The notes under the pieces were generated by a model. That model was not told where the DNA came from and did no database searches. It saw only the letters and a program-made list of their open reading frames with translations. DNA of 44,257 bases. It comes from 2-01-FULL-45-10 sp964450115 (GTDB lineage: Bacteria > Omnitrophota > Gorgyraeia > 2-01-FULL-45-10). This document shows positions 1 through 8,986 of this stretch, piece by piece; positions within the stretch are counted from its first letter, which is position 1; every line of letters starts with the position of its first letter. The stretch lies in NCBI GenBank assembly GCA_964450115.1, contig CAYVCD010000003.1:1-44257 (forward strand), given 5' to 3'. The translations under genes were made by a program, and so were the position numbers.

Positions 1-1
1 G

Positions 2-613
2 GATCCTTATTACGAGCCTGACGAAGATACATATCAGCTTACGAAAGGAATAGACGGCTGTACGGCGAAGCCTTGCTATGTCGAGGTTGAGTTTAAGCAT
101 GGTATTCCTGTGAAGTTGAATGGCAAGTCGATGGACGGAGTAAGCCTTATCCGGAAGCTAGCGAAGACCGCCGGGGACGCCGGCGTCGGAAGAAGCGATA
201 TGATAGAGAACAGGCTCGTAGGGATAAAGTCCAGGGAGATATATGAGGCTCCGGCGGGCACTGTGCTTTATGCGGCGCACAAAGCTCTGGAGAGCCTTGT
301 CTTGGATAGGGAGCTTATGCATTACAAGGATACCGTAGCTTTAAAATATGCCGAGCTCGTATACTACGGGTTATGGTATACACCGTTAAAGAAAGCGCTC
401 GATAAGTTCATTGATGAGACGCAAAAATATGTCAATGGCACTGTGAAGCTGAAACTGCACAAAGGGAATTGCTCTGTGGTGGGCAGAAGATCGCCGAATT
501 CTCTCTATAAGAAGGATCTCGCGACATACGAGAAGGGCGACAAGTTCGATCAGTCGCTGGCCAAGGGCTTTATAGAGTTGTGGGGACTGCCATATAAAGG
601 GAGAGGTATATAA
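2..613 (+). CDS. argG: Argininosuccinate synthase, C-terminal part (5' end outside window)
   Basis: The open frame enters from the left edge and ends at the TAA at 611-613, giving about 203 residues. Argininosuccinate synthase joins citrulline and aspartate using ATP in arginine synthesis. The visible part reads as the C-terminal half of the family: a DGCTAKPCYVEVEF-like stretch, then GVGRSDMIENRLVGIKSRE and YEAPAGTVL, which are typical of the synthetase and tetramer-contact region. The next gene is argH, which catalyses the following step, and its ATG overlaps this stop by one base, so the two are probably translationally coupled. The N-terminal ATP-binding part is not visible, so completeness cannot be judged. 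Confidence 0.95.
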   Translation, partial: DPYYEPDEDTYQLTKGIDGCTAKPCYVEVEFKHGIPVKLNGKSMDGVSLIRKLAKTAGDAGVGRSDMIENRLVGIKSREIYEAPAGTVLYAAHKALESLVLDRELMHYKDTVALKYAELVYYGLWYTPLKKALDKFIDETQKYVNGTVKLKLHKGNCSVVGRRSPNSLYKKDLATYEKGDKFDQSLAKGFIELWGLPYKGRGI

Positions 614-1956
614 TGGGTAAGAAGCTATGGGGTGGAAGATTCGCAAAGCCGACGGATCCGTCGGTGGAAGAGTTCACCAGATCCATACAGTATGACTATA
701 AGTTGGCGAAATACGACATCTTAGGCTCGATCGTCCACGTGGAGATACTTGGCAAGGCCGGCTATCTTAAGCCAAAAGAAGTATCGAAGATCCAGTCCGC
801 CCTTTTAAAGATAGGCGGCGGCAATTTTTCTCCGGACCTCTCTTATGAGGATGTCCACAGCCAGATACAGGATTCGCTCGAGAAGAAGATAGGTGATCTT
901 GCGCTTAAACTTCATACGGCCCGGTCAAGAAATGACCAGGTTGTATTCGCGACAAAAGTATACTGTATAGATAAATTGACGGAAGTCGCCGCGCTGGGTG
1001 AAGGCGTGATCGCTGCGTTAAAGTCTCTGGCGAAGGCCAACAGCGACATTATAATGCCCGGTTTTACTCATATGCAGCATGCGCAGCCCGTATATCTGAA
1101 AGATCATCTCGGGGCTTATGTCATTATGCTTGAGGCAAGCATCGATAAGGTAAGAATAGCCGCAAAGGACATAAAGCTTACCATGGGCGCCGGCGCGCTG
1201 GCCGGAACGCCCATACAGGCAAAACACTATAACGTATCGATGGATAAATATGCTAAGAAACTGGGCATAAAGCCGACCGGGCTGAAGTTGGAGCCGACGA
1301 AGAACTCAATATATACGGTAAGCGATAGAAGCTTTGTGGCGGAGGCGCTGAACGTCACAGCCATCATAGCGACGCACCTGTCCAGGTTTGCCGAGGACCT
1401 TATAATATGGTCTACAAAAGAGTTCGACTTTGTAGATATAGATGAAGCTTTCTGCACGGGCAGCTCTCTGATGCCGCATAAGAAGAATGCCGACGCGCTG
1501 GAAATGATAAGAGGAAGCGCCGGCAGACTGTACGGAAATCGCATGGGGTTTTTAGTGGTCATAAAAGGCCTGCCACTATCCTATAACAGGGATATGCAGC
1601 TTGATAAGGAGCCTCTCTTCGACTCATTCAGCACGGTTATAAAAGAGCTAGAGGTATTAAAAGGGCTTGTCAAGACGCTTAAGTTCAACAAAGAGAAGAT
1701 AGAGTCGCAGCTGGATGACGAATCTCTGTACGCGACCGATATCGTCTACTATCTTGTCGATAAGGGGGTTGCTTTCAAGACGGCTCACGCTATAGTGGGC
1801 AAGCTTGTAAAGTACTCGATCGATAACGGGATCGAGATAAAGAGTATGACTACTCATGAGCTTTCCAGATTTTCAGACAAGTTTAAAAGTAAGGAGATGA
1901 TCAGATTGTTCGATCCGAAAGTTTCGGTCGATTCAAAGAGATCGGTGAAGAGATAA
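613..1956 (+). CDS. argH: Argininosuccinate lyase
   Basis: This 447-residue protein splits argininosuccinate into arginine and fumarate in the cytoplasm. It belongs to the fumarase/aspartase superfamily. The N-terminal KLWGGRF motif, HTARSRNDQ, the MPGFTHMQHAQP segment and the flexible catalytic loop GSSLMPHKKNAD are all present. The ATG at 613 overlaps the argG stop and the stop overlaps the lysA start. The C-terminus ends shortly after the position where many homologues carry a GGTAP-like tail, so it is slightly short (about 460 is usual), but no catalytic motif is missing. The link to lysA suggests arginine and lysine synthesis are co-expressed. Confidence 0.96.
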   Translation: MGKKLWGGRFAKPTDPSVEEFTRSIQYDYKLAKYDILGSIVHVEILGKAGYLKPKEVSKIQSALLKIGGGNFSPDLSYEDVHSQIQDSLEKKIGDLALKLHTARSRNDQVVFATKVYCIDKLTEVAALGEGVIAALKSLAKANSDIIMPGFTHMQHAQPVYLKDHLGAYVIMLEASIDKVRIAAKDIKLTMGAGALAGTPIQAKHYNVSMDKYAKKLGIKPTGLKLEPTKNSIYTVSDRSFVAEALNVTAIIATHLSRFAEDLIIWSTKEFDFVDIDEAFCTGSSLMPHKKNADALEMIRGSAGRLYGNRMGFLVVIKGLPLSYNRDMQLDKEPLFDSFSTVIKELEVLKGLVKTLKFNKEKIESQLDDESLYATDIVYYLVDKGVAFKTAHAIVGKLVKYSIDNGIEIKSMTTHELSRFSDKFKSKEMIRLFDPKVSVDSKRSVKR

Positions 1957-3212
1957 TGCATGAATTTACGTTCAAGGATAACGAGCTTTACTGCGAAGAT
2001 ATAAAGATATCGACAATAGCCAAGAAGGTCACGACTCCTTTTTATCTCTACAGTTACAAGACGCTTATCGACCATTACAGGAAGTTAAAGGTGGCCTTCA
2101 GCGCCATAAGTCCGCTGATATGCTTCTCGGTAAAGAGTAATTCCAACATAGCCATGCTACGCGCGCTAGTAAAGAACGGCGCCGGGCTCGATATCGTCTC
2201 GGGCGGAGAGCTATACAGGGCACGGCTTGCCGGGGCCGATCCGAAAAAAATAGTCTATGCCGGTGTAGGCAAGAGACCGGATGAGATCATGGATGCGATA
2301 AAGTTCGGCATCCTCTTCTTTAATGTCGAATCCGAAGAAGAGCTGGAGACAATACAGAATATAGCAGCATCTCTCAAGAAGCGTGTAAATATCGCCATAC
2401 GCATAAATCCCGACGTAGTGCCCAAGACGCACTCTCACATAGCTACCGGGAAGGGCGACTCAAAATTCGGGCTTGATTTTGAAACGGTACATAAGATATT
2501 CAACTCACAGTGGAGATATCCCGATCTTAATATAAGGGGAGTCCACATACATATAGGCTCTCAGATAGTGGACTCAGATCCTTTCGAAGAGGCAATAAAG
2601 AAGGTATTGGCTTTCTTGAAAAAGTACAATATAGAGGTGGATCATTTCAATATCGGCGGCGGCTTAGGCATAATATACTCGATAGAGAATCCGCAGACGG
2701 CAAAGAACTTCGCGAAGAGGATACTGCCGATACTGAAAAAGACGCGTCTCAAGATAATACTGGAGCCAGGACGTTTTATATCGGGGAATAGCGGCATCCT
2801 TGTTACGAAGGTCCTATATACAAAGATAACCCCGAGGAATACATTTGTTGTAGTGGACGGCGGCATGAGCGACCTTATACGTCCGAGCCTTTACACGGCG
2901 TATCACAAGATAGTGCCCGTGAAAGTAGAGCAGGACAGCTCTCAGACATGCGACAAGGTAGATATCGTAGGGCCCATATGCGAATCCGGAGATTTTCTGG
3001 GCAAGGACAGGCTCCTGCCGATGATGCATAAGGGCGATCTTCTCGCTGTTATGGGCGCCGGAGCCTATGGTTTTACCATGTCGAGCAATTATAATTCCCG
3101 GCCGCGCGCTGCGGAAGCGATGGTCATCAACAGTAAGGTGCATATTATAAGGCGGCAGGAAGGTTATGCCGATCTAGTCCGCGGAGAGTCGATACCGAAA
3201 GAGTTAAAGTGA
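1956..3212 (+). CDS. lysA: Diaminopimelate decarboxylase
   Basis: This 418-residue fold-III PLP enzyme decarboxylates meso-diaminopimelate to L-lysine. The PLP lysine is expected at K60 in the FSVKSNSN motif. The barrel carries VSGGELYRA, HIHIGSQ, the glycine-rich phosphate-binding NIGGGLG and EPGRF. The active-site CESGDFLG motif lies in the C-terminal beta domain. The start codon sits on the argH stop (shared A), and the last codon overlaps the GTG start of dapF. Order and spacing point to a single arg/lys transcript. The function is secure from the motifs and the dap neighbours. Confidence 0.96.
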   Translation: MHEFTFKDNELYCEDIKISTIAKKVTTPFYLYSYKTLIDHYRKLKVAFSAISPLICFSVKSNSNIAMLRALVKNGAGLDIVSGGELYRARLAGADPKKIVYAGVGKRPDEIMDAIKFGILFFNVESEEELETIQNIAASLKKRVNIAIRINPDVVPKTHSHIATGKGDSKFGLDFETVHKIFNSQWRYPDLNIRGVHIHIGSQIVDSDPFEEAIKKVLAFLKKYNIEVDHFNIGGGLGIIYSIENPQTAKNFAKRILPILKKTRLKIILEPGRFISGNSGILVTKVLYTKITPRNTFVVVDGGMSDLIRPSLYTAYHKIVPVKVEQDSSQTCDKVDIVGPICESGDFLGKDRLLPMMHKGDLLAVMGAGAYGFTMSSNYNSRPRAAEAMVINSKVHIIRRQEGYADLVRGESIPKELK

Positions 3213-4021
3213 TCAAATTCACCAAGAGCGTAGCCACCGGCAATGATTTTATCATCGTCGATAATCGCAGTCTTGTCCTGAAGAGCGATCCGGCCAAAAT
3301 AGCGAAGAAGCTTTGCGACAGATTTTACGGGGTGGGCGCGGACGGCCTTCTCCTTGTGGAAAAGTCGAGCTCAGCAGATCTCAAGATGCGCATATTCAAT
3401 TCCGATGGCAGTGAGGCCGAGATGTGCGGCAACGGCTCGCGCTGTGCCGCACTTTACGCGTTTGCCAAAAAAATAGCGCCTGCCGACATGAAGATAGAGA
3501 CTATGGCCGGTATCCTGAACGCGAATGTTAAAGGCGAGATCGTCAAAGTGAAACTTACGGACCCAAAGGATATACAATGGAACCTTTGCTTGATGATACA
3601 CGAGTGCCCTTACAAAGTAAATTTTGCCAATACGGGAGTTCCGCACGTCATACATTTCGTAGATGATCTCGAGTCGGTCGAGGTAAAGAACCTCGGCCCC
3701 AAGATGAGATACCATGAAGAGTTCTCGCCCTACGGCGCAAATGTGGACTTCGTCAAGATCGCGGATAAGAAGAGTAATAAGATAGCGGTCAGGACCTATG
3801 AGAGAGGCGTCGAGAATGAGACTCTCGCCTGCGGCACGGGTGCCGTGGCAAGCGCCATAATATCGGCCGAGGCAGAGAAGCTGCTCTCTCCAATCACCGT
3901 GGAGACGAGATCGGGCGAGGTATTAAAAGTATATTTTGAATATAAAGAAGGGAACTTTAAGAACGTATATCTGGAAGGCAAAGCAAAATTAGTCTACGAA
4001 GGGGAGATCGAAAATGTTTAA
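3209..4021 (+). CDS. dapF: Diaminopimelate epimerase
   Basis: This 270-residue protein interconverts LL- and meso-diaminopimelate without a cofactor, supplying both lysine and peptidoglycan. The two catalytic cysteines lie in the expected motifs, GNGSRC in the N-terminal half and ACGTGA in the C-terminal half, and ATGNDF marks the N-terminus. Translation starts at a GTG at 3209 that overlaps the lysA stop by four bases. The gene ends inside the start of dapA. Two-domain length and motif spacing are normal. With DapL downstream, this organism makes LL-DAP directly and then needs this epimerase. Confidence 0.96.
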   Translation: MIKFTKSVATGNDFIIVDNRSLVLKSDPAKIAKKLCDRFYGVGADGLLLVEKSSSADLKMRIFNSDGSEAEMCGNGSRCAALYAFAKKIAPADMKIETMAGILNANVKGEIVKVKLTDPKDIQWNLCLMIHECPYKVNFANTGVPHVIHFVDDLESVEVKNLGPKMRYHEEFSPYGANVDFVKIADKKSNKIAVRTYERGVENETLACGTGAVASAIISAEAEKLLSPITVETRSGEVLKVYFEYKEGNFKNVYLEGKAKLVYEGEIENV

Positions 4022-4886
4022 AGGATCGATGGTTGCTCTTGTTACGCCGTTCAAGAACGGTAAGATCGATGAGAAGGCTCTTGGAGAGCTCGTGGAGTTC
4101 CATATTAAGAATGGCACGACCGCTCTTGTGCCATGCGGCACTACGGGTGAATCCGCGACGCTCAACTATGAAGAGCACGATAAGGTCATAGAGCTGACGA
4201 TAGAGTTCGCTAAGGGCAGGATACCGGTCATCGCCGGCACAGGCTCAAATTCTACGGAAGAGGCTATTGCGCTGACGAAGCATGCTTTAAGGGCCGGAGC
4301 CAAGGCATCTCTACAGGTGAGCCCTTATTATAACCGTCCTACGCAGAAAGGCCTCTACCTGCACTTTAAGGCGATCGCCGAGGCGGTCGATATCCCCATA
4401 ATCTTATACAACATAGCTTCGAGGACCGGTGTAAATATTGAGCCCGAGACATTCGTAAAGCTGGCCGAGGTGAAGAATATCATTGGAGTGAAGGAGGCCA
4501 GCGGCAGCCTGGAGCAGATGTCCAGGATCAGAAAGTTAGTGCCGAAGGATTTCCTGCTTATCTCAGGAGATGACGCGTTGACGCTTCCGGTGATGTCTAT
4601 AGGCGGTGTCGGGATAATATCCGTTGTGGCGAACATAATACCGCGCGATGTGGCCGATATGTGCCGGGCGTTCGAAAAGGGAGATATGAAGAAGGCAGAA
4701 GAACTGCACTATAAGATGCTCGATCTCATCAAGGCGATGTTTGTCGAGACCAATCCGATACCCGTAAAGACCGCCATGGCCCTGATGAAGATGATAGACC
4801 CCGAGATACGATTGCCGCTATGCGAGATGATGCCGGAGAATAAGGAGAAGCTCGTGAAGGCTTTGAAGGACTACAAGCTTATATAG
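4014..4886 (+). CDS. dapA: 4-hydroxy-tetrahydrodipicolinate synthase
   Basis: This 290-residue class I aldolase-type barrel condenses pyruvate with aspartate semialdehyde. The pyruvate-binding Schiff-base lysine is K160 in GVKEASG. Y132 in LYNIASRTG and the N-terminal CGTTGESATL loop complete the usual active site, and PYYNRP is present. The ATG overlaps the dapF end by eight bases. A 14-base gap with a GAGAGGAG ribosome site leads to dapB, so dapF-dapA-dapB are in pathway-related order. Length and motifs are ordinary for the family. Confidence 0.96.
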   Translation: MFKGSMVALVTPFKNGKIDEKALGELVEFHIKNGTTALVPCGTTGESATLNYEEHDKVIELTIEFAKGRIPVIAGTGSNSTEEAIALTKHALRAGAKASLQVSPYYNRPTQKGLYLHFKAIAEAVDIPIILYNIASRTGVNIEPETFVKLAEVKNIIGVKEASGSLEQMSRIRKLVPKDFLLISGDDALTLPVMSIGGVGIISVVANIIPRDVADMCRAFEKGDMKKAEELHYKMLDLIKAMFVETNPIPVKTAMALMKMIDPEIRLPLCEMMPENKEKLVKALKDYKLI

Positions 4887-4900
4887 AGAGGAGTTTTACA

Positions 4901-5578
4901 ATGACCAAGATTTGTGTAAGCGGCTCGGAAGGCAAGATGGGTTCTCGTATAATAGAGCTTGCCAAAGAAGACCCCGGGTTGGAAGTGGCTGCAGGATTTG
5001 ACCTCGATGGTAACGCAGAGCTTGGTATCACGGCTTGCGAATGTCTGATAGATTTCACATCTCCGAAGGCCACTATGGAGCATCTGGCGTTATGTGAAAA
5101 ACTGAAGAAGCCGATGGTCATAGGTACTACCGGGTTATCCGAAGAGGATAAGTCCAAGATAAAAGAAGCCTCAAGCCATATTCCTATAGTATTATCCGCG
5201 AATATGTCTACGGGCGTGAATCTACTATTCAAACTGATCGAGGATGCGTCAAAAGTTTTAGGAAAAGAATATGAGATAAGCATACTTGAGGCCCATCACT
5301 CGGAGAAGAAGGACTCTCCGAGCGGAACGGCTAAAGAGATGGAACGAATAGCGAAAAGCATAATGGGTCCCGATATCGATGTTGCGATAAGCTCCGTCAG
5401 GGAAGGCGATATAGTAGGCGAACACACGATCGCTTTTGAGAGCGATGTGGACCTTATCGAGATCACGCATAGCGCCAAGACCCGTGACATATTCGCGAAG
5501 GGCGCTCTCAAGGCCGCGAAGTTTGTTGTTGGCAAGAAGCACGGCCTGTTTACTATGAAGGAAGTCCTGGCTATTTAA
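4901..5578 (+). CDS. dapB: 4-hydroxy-tetrahydrodipicolinate reductase
   Basis: This 225-residue NAD(P)H-dependent enzyme reduces the DapA product. The Rossmann GSEGKMG motif is at the N-terminus. LIDFTSP, VIGTTG and the signature EAHHSEKKDSPSGTA with its catalytic histidines and lysine follow. It is shorter than the usual 240-270 residues because the stretch between the second beta strand (near VAAGFD) and LIDFTSP is nearly absent. That is a compact loop variant, not damage, because both flanks are intact. A clear ribosome site precedes the ATG. It is the last gene before an unrelated protease interrupts the dap run. Confidence 0.94.
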   Translation: MTKICVSGSEGKMGSRIIELAKEDPGLEVAAGFDLDGNAELGITACECLIDFTSPKATMEHLALCEKLKKPMVIGTTGLSEEDKSKIKEASSHIPIVLSANMSTGVNLLFKLIEDASKVLGKEYEISILEAHHSEKKDSPSGTAKEMERIAKSIMGPDIDVAISSVREGDIVGEHTIAFESDVDLIEITHSAKTRDIFAKGALKAAKFVVGKKHGLFTMKEVLAI

Positions 5579-5606
5579 GATAAAAGGAAGGGGGCGGGTT
5601 ATCGAC

Positions 5607-6548
5607 ATGATTTTTAATAAACGATATACGATATTGTTGGTAATGATTCATACTCTTTTACTCTCTTCTCTTTTGTATGCTGCTGAACCAGCCAAAGAGG
5701 CCGGTGTGATGAATATGAAAAATCTACTGATAGACATCAAAAAGACGGTCGTCTTCCTGGGTGATGTAGTTGAAGACAGGAGTACTCATAACAAGAGTAT
5801 CAATCTATATGGTACGGGGTTTTTGGTCAAGATCCAGGAGATCTATTATCTGGTAACGGCAAAACATATCATAAAGGATCCGGATACGGGCGCGCTCAGG
5901 GACGGCGGGATGTTCGTGTTTTTGAACGCGAAAAAGGGCAATATAAATTTCAGAAAGATCGAAGAGATAAAGAAAAATTTTAAAGTCGACTGGGTATTTC
6001 ATAGTAATCCGGATGTCGACATCGCCATAATCCCATGGCCGCTCGATATGGCAAATGATGATGTGAGGGTCGTCCCCGAAGAATTATTCACAAAATCGGA
6101 TAGGATTTTCGAGCTTTATGATATCTTTTTCATATCATTTCAACCCGGGATAGATATGACAACAAAGATCTCGCCGGTCTTTAAGACCGGCACGATCAGC
6201 TTGGTCAATAGCGATAAGACATTTTATATAAACGCGTCAGCTTTTCCGGGCAATAGCGGCAGCCCTGTCTTCCTTAAGCCGTCACCTTCGAGATTCGATG
6301 ATCCATCCTTTTTAATAGGGGGAGGTAACCTGGACGGTACTTTTATAGGGATGGTAGGAAATTATATAGCATATCAGGAGGTGGCCGTAAGCGTACAGAC
6401 CAAAAGGCCCCGCATAGTATTTGAAGAGAACACCGGACTCTCAAAAATATGGTCGGTGGAATATATACAGGAGATACTGAATTCGGATGTTTTTAGGGCG
6501 CAACAGCTGGGTCTGAAAAAATTATTTAAGATCGATAAAGCTAAATAA
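5607..6548 (+). CDS. Exported trypsin-like serine protease domain protein
   Basis: This 313-residue protein begins with a signal peptide (hydrophobic core about residues 8-24, possible cleavage after LLYAA). The body fits a trypsin-like/HtrA-type fold. H87 sits in VTAKHII after GTGFLV, D138 is in DVDIAIIPW, and S217 is in FPGNSGSP, giving a full catalytic triad. No PDZ domain is visible, unlike DegP/DegS. It is probably periplasmic. A GGAAGGGGG stretch lies upstream of the ATG. It sits between dapB and dapL, so it is likely co-transcribed with peptidoglycan-precursor genes, but its substrate cannot be inferred. The enzyme class is fairly sure, the role is unknown. Confidence 0.8.
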   Translation: MIFNKRYTILLVMIHTLLLSSLLYAAEPAKEAGVMNMKNLLIDIKKTVVFLGDVVEDRSTHNKSINLYGTGFLVKIQEIYYLVTAKHIIKDPDTGALRDGGMFVFLNAKKGNINFRKIEEIKKNFKVDWVFHSNPDVDIAIIPWPLDMANDDVRVVPEELFTKSDRIFELYDIFFISFQPGIDMTTKISPVFKTGTISLVNSDKTFYINASAFPGNSGSPVFLKPSPSRFDDPSFLIGGGNLDGTFIGMVGNYIAYQEVAVSVQTKRPRIVFEENTGLSKIWSVEYIQEILNSDVFRAQQLGLKKLFKIDKAK

Positions 6549-6564
6549 CGTAATGGAGTAAGTC

Positions 6565-7731
6565 ATGAACTTTGAGAAATCAGATAGGTTGAAGAAGCTG
6601 CCGCCGTATCTCTTCGTAGAGATAGATAAGGCGAAGAAGAAGGCGCGTGAAGAGGGGCGCGACATAATAGATCTGGGCGTAGGGGATCCCGACATACCGA
6701 CGCCGAAGTTCATAATCAATGCGCTGGCAAAGGCGGCTAAAGATCCGACAACGCACAGATATTCGCTAGACCAGGGCATACCGGAGTTTAGATCTGCCGC
6801 CGCAAAGTGGCTCTTGAAGCGATTCGGGGTAGAATTCGATCCCGATACGGAAATATATCCATTAATAGGTTCGAAAGAGGGCATAGCGCATATACCGCTG
6901 GCGTTCATAAATCCGGGCGATGCTGTATTGGTGCCCGACCCATGTTATCCGCCTTACCGCTCAGGAACTATATTTGCCGGAGGCGAGATAATCTATATGC
7001 CTCTTCTCGAAAAGAACAAGTTCCTGCCCGATCTAAAGGCTATAAATCACCATCTTCTCCATAAGGCGAAGATGGTATTTATAAATTATCCTAATAATCC
7101 AACTTCCGCCGTTTGCGATAAGAGGTTCCTGAAAGACGTCGTGGATTTCGCGAAGAAGCACAATCTTTTAGTATGCAGCGACACAGCCTACTCGGAGATA
7201 ACATTCGACGGCTACAAAGCTCCGAGCATATTTGAAGTGGATGGCGCCAGGGACGTGGCGGTGGAGTTCCATTCGCTTTCGAAGACATTCAACATGACGG
7301 GATGGAGAATAGGATTTGCCTGCGGCAATGCCTCAATAATAGAGGGACTGGCAAAGGTGAAGAGCAATATCGACTCCGGTATATTCTCGGCCATACAGAG
7401 GGCGGGGGTCGTAGCGCTGGAAAACTATGATAAGCATATTAAGTCGGTGATAAAGATATATCAGGAAAGGCGCGATATCCTGGTGGATGGCCTTAACTCA
7501 TTAGGCCTGCATGTGGAAAAGCCGAAGGCGACTTTCTACATATGGGTAAAGGTGCCGCCGCGTTATACGTCCGCGACCTTCGCGAAGACATTGCTCGAAA
7601 AGTGCGACATAGTGGCTACTCCCGGCAACGGGTTCGGTGAACACGGTGAAGGATATATACGTATGGTCGTTACTGTAGATAAGAAGAAGATCAAAGAAGC
7701 GATCGAGCGTATCAGAAAAAGACTGGCTTAG
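6565..7731 (+). CDS. dapL: LL-diaminopimelate aminotransferase
   Basis: This 388-residue fold-I aminotransferase carries the PLP lysine at K240 in SLSKTFNMTGWRIG. NYPNNPTSAV, SDTAYSEI and the C-terminal GEGYIRM region with its substrate-binding arginine are also visible. The start of the protein (LPPYLF, DLGVGDPDIPTP) matches the DapL group found in plants, Chlamydiae and many uncultured bacteria. DapL converts tetrahydrodipicolinate directly to LL-DAP, bypassing the succinylase or acetylase routes. The dap neighbours support this over a generic aspartate aminotransferase. A GGAG site precedes the ATG, and the stop abuts the folK start. Confidence 0.92.
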   Translation: MNFEKSDRLKKLPPYLFVEIDKAKKKAREEGRDIIDLGVGDPDIPTPKFIINALAKAAKDPTTHRYSLDQGIPEFRSAAAKWLLKRFGVEFDPDTEIYPLIGSKEGIAHIPLAFINPGDAVLVPDPCYPPYRSGTIFAGGEIIYMPLLEKNKFLPDLKAINHHLLHKAKMVFINYPNNPTSAVCDKRFLKDVVDFAKKHNLLVCSDTAYSEITFDGYKAPSIFEVDGARDVAVEFHSLSKTFNMTGWRIGFACGNASIIEGLAKVKSNIDSGIFSAIQRAGVVALENYDKHIKSVIKIYQERRDILVDGLNSLGLHVEKPKATFYIWVKVPPRYTSATFAKTLLEKCDIVATPGNGFGEHGEGYIRMVVTVDKKKIKEAIERIRKRLA

Positions 7732-8136
7732 ATGGCGACCTGTTACATCGGCGTCGGCTCTAATATAGGCGACAGACGGAAATTTATAGATAGCTCGATA
7801 GAAGAGCTCAAGAAGGTGCGGGGGGTCAAGGTAACAAGAGTCTCATCGATATACGAGACTCTGCCGGTGAGCGATATCCCGCAGGGCAGGTACTTGAACG
7901 GCGTCATTGAAATAGAGACAGAGATAGGCCCGAAAGCTCTGCTGAAAGAGCTGAACAGGATAGAGGAAGGTCTGGGGCGCAAGAGGACTATAAAGAACGC
8001 TCCGAGGACGATCGATCTGGACATTCTTTATTACGGCGACGAGAGCGTTAACGAAGAAGGTATTGTGATCCCGCATCCGGGGATAGCCGACAGGGAGTTT
8101 GTTTTGAAGGGCTTAAGAGAGTTGGGAAAAGCTTAA
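7732..8136 (+). CDS. folK: 2-amino-4-hydroxy-6-hydroxymethyldihydropteridine pyrophosphokinase
   Basis: This 134-residue protein transfers pyrophosphate from ATP to the pterin in folate synthesis. The N-terminal YIGVGSNIGDR motif, the SSIYET segment and the RTIDLDIL metal-binding aspartate motif define HPPK. Its length is at the short end of the family (about 135-160), with the C-terminus ending soon after HPGIADREFVLKGL. The ATG follows the dapL stop with no gap. The next gene, panC, begins one base after this stop, so it is part of the same transcript. No folP or folB is in view. Confidence 0.93.
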   Translation: MATCYIGVGSNIGDRRKFIDSSIEELKKVRGVKVTRVSSIYETLPVSDIPQGRYLNGVIEIETEIGPKALLKELNRIEEGLGRKRTIKNAPRTIDLDILYYGDESVNEEGIVIPHPGIADREFVLKGLRELGKA

Positions 8137-8137
8137 A

Positions 8138-8986
8138 GTGAAGACCATAGAAAATATCTCGAGGATGTCGACGTTCGTAAAGATAATGAAGAAAGAGGGC
8201 AAGTCCATCGGCCTCGTTCCCACGATGGGTTATCTGCACGAAGGGCATTTGAGCCTCGTCAAGGCGGCTAAGAAACATACCGATGTCGTAGTCATGAGCG
8301 TATTCATAAACCCCCTCCAGTTCGGACCTAAAGAAGATTTCGAGAAATACCCAAGAGACCTGAAACATGATGAAGAGATGGCGCGCGAAGCGGGTGTAGA
8401 TGTCATATTCTACCCCTCTCTTAAAGATATATATCCGGAAGGCTATGCCACTTACGTTACTGTGGAGAAGTTGACCGGTAACCTCTGCGGCGAGTCGCGT
8501 CCGGGACATTTCAGGGGCGTTGCTACTATAGTGACAAAGTTGTTCAATATAGTAAGACCGGATGTCGCATATTTCGGACAGAAGGACATGCAGCAGGCCC
8601 TTATTATAAAGAAGATGGCTTCCGACCTCAATATGGATATAGAGGTGAAGATAATCCCGATAGTCAGGGATGATGACGGCCTTGCCATGAGCTCCAGAAA
8701 TATCTATCTGAGCGATGCCGAGAGAAAGGACGCCGTCGTTCTCCACCAGTCCCTTAAAAATGCCGAGATGCTGATAAAGAACGGTGAGCGGGATGCGAGG
8801 AAGGTCATAAAGGCTGTGGAGGATATGATAAAAGCCAAACAGTCTGCCAGGGTGGAATATGTAAAGCTGGTAGATACCAGGGAATTAAAGGATATAAAGA
8901 CGATAACCGGTGAGATCGCATTAGCGGTCGCCGTATTTTTCTCAAGCACGCGGCTTATTGACAACATAACAATCACGGTGAAGTAG
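8138..8986 (+). CDS. panC: Pantothenate synthetase
   Basis: This 282-residue enzyme joins pantoate and beta-alanine through a pantoyl-adenylate. The nucleotidyltransferase signature VPTMGYLHEGHLSLV with its HxGH-type histidines is near the N-terminus. FINPLQFGPKEDFEKYPR, the YFGQKDMQQ stretch and the MSSRNIYL (KMSKS-like) motif follow. The start is a GTG at 8138, one base after the folK stop. panB and panD are not in the window. Length and motifs are normal. Confidence 0.96.
   Translation: MKTIENISRMSTFVKIMKKEGKSIGLVPTMGYLHEGHLSLVKAAKKHTDVVVMSVFINPLQFGPKEDFEKYPRDLKHDEEMAREAGVDVIFYPSLKDIYPEGYATYVTVEKLTGNLCGESRPGHFRGVATIVTKLFNIVRPDVAYFGQKDMQQALIIKKMASDLNMDIEVKIIPIVRDDDGLAMSSRNIYLSDAERKDAVVLHQSLKNAEMLIKNGERDARKVIKAVEDMIKAKQSARVEYVKLVDTRELKDIKTITGEIALAVAVFFSSTRLIDNITITVK

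Noticed and set aside
4901..5578. dapB thought to be truncated because it is short
   Set aside because: Both ends and the catalytic EAHH..PSGTA motif are intact. The missing residues are a single surface loop.
8048..8746. A 232-codon open frame on the - strand opposite panC
   Set aside because: It lies wholly over the well-supported panC, has no ribosome site or recognisable motif, and is a shadow of its codon use.
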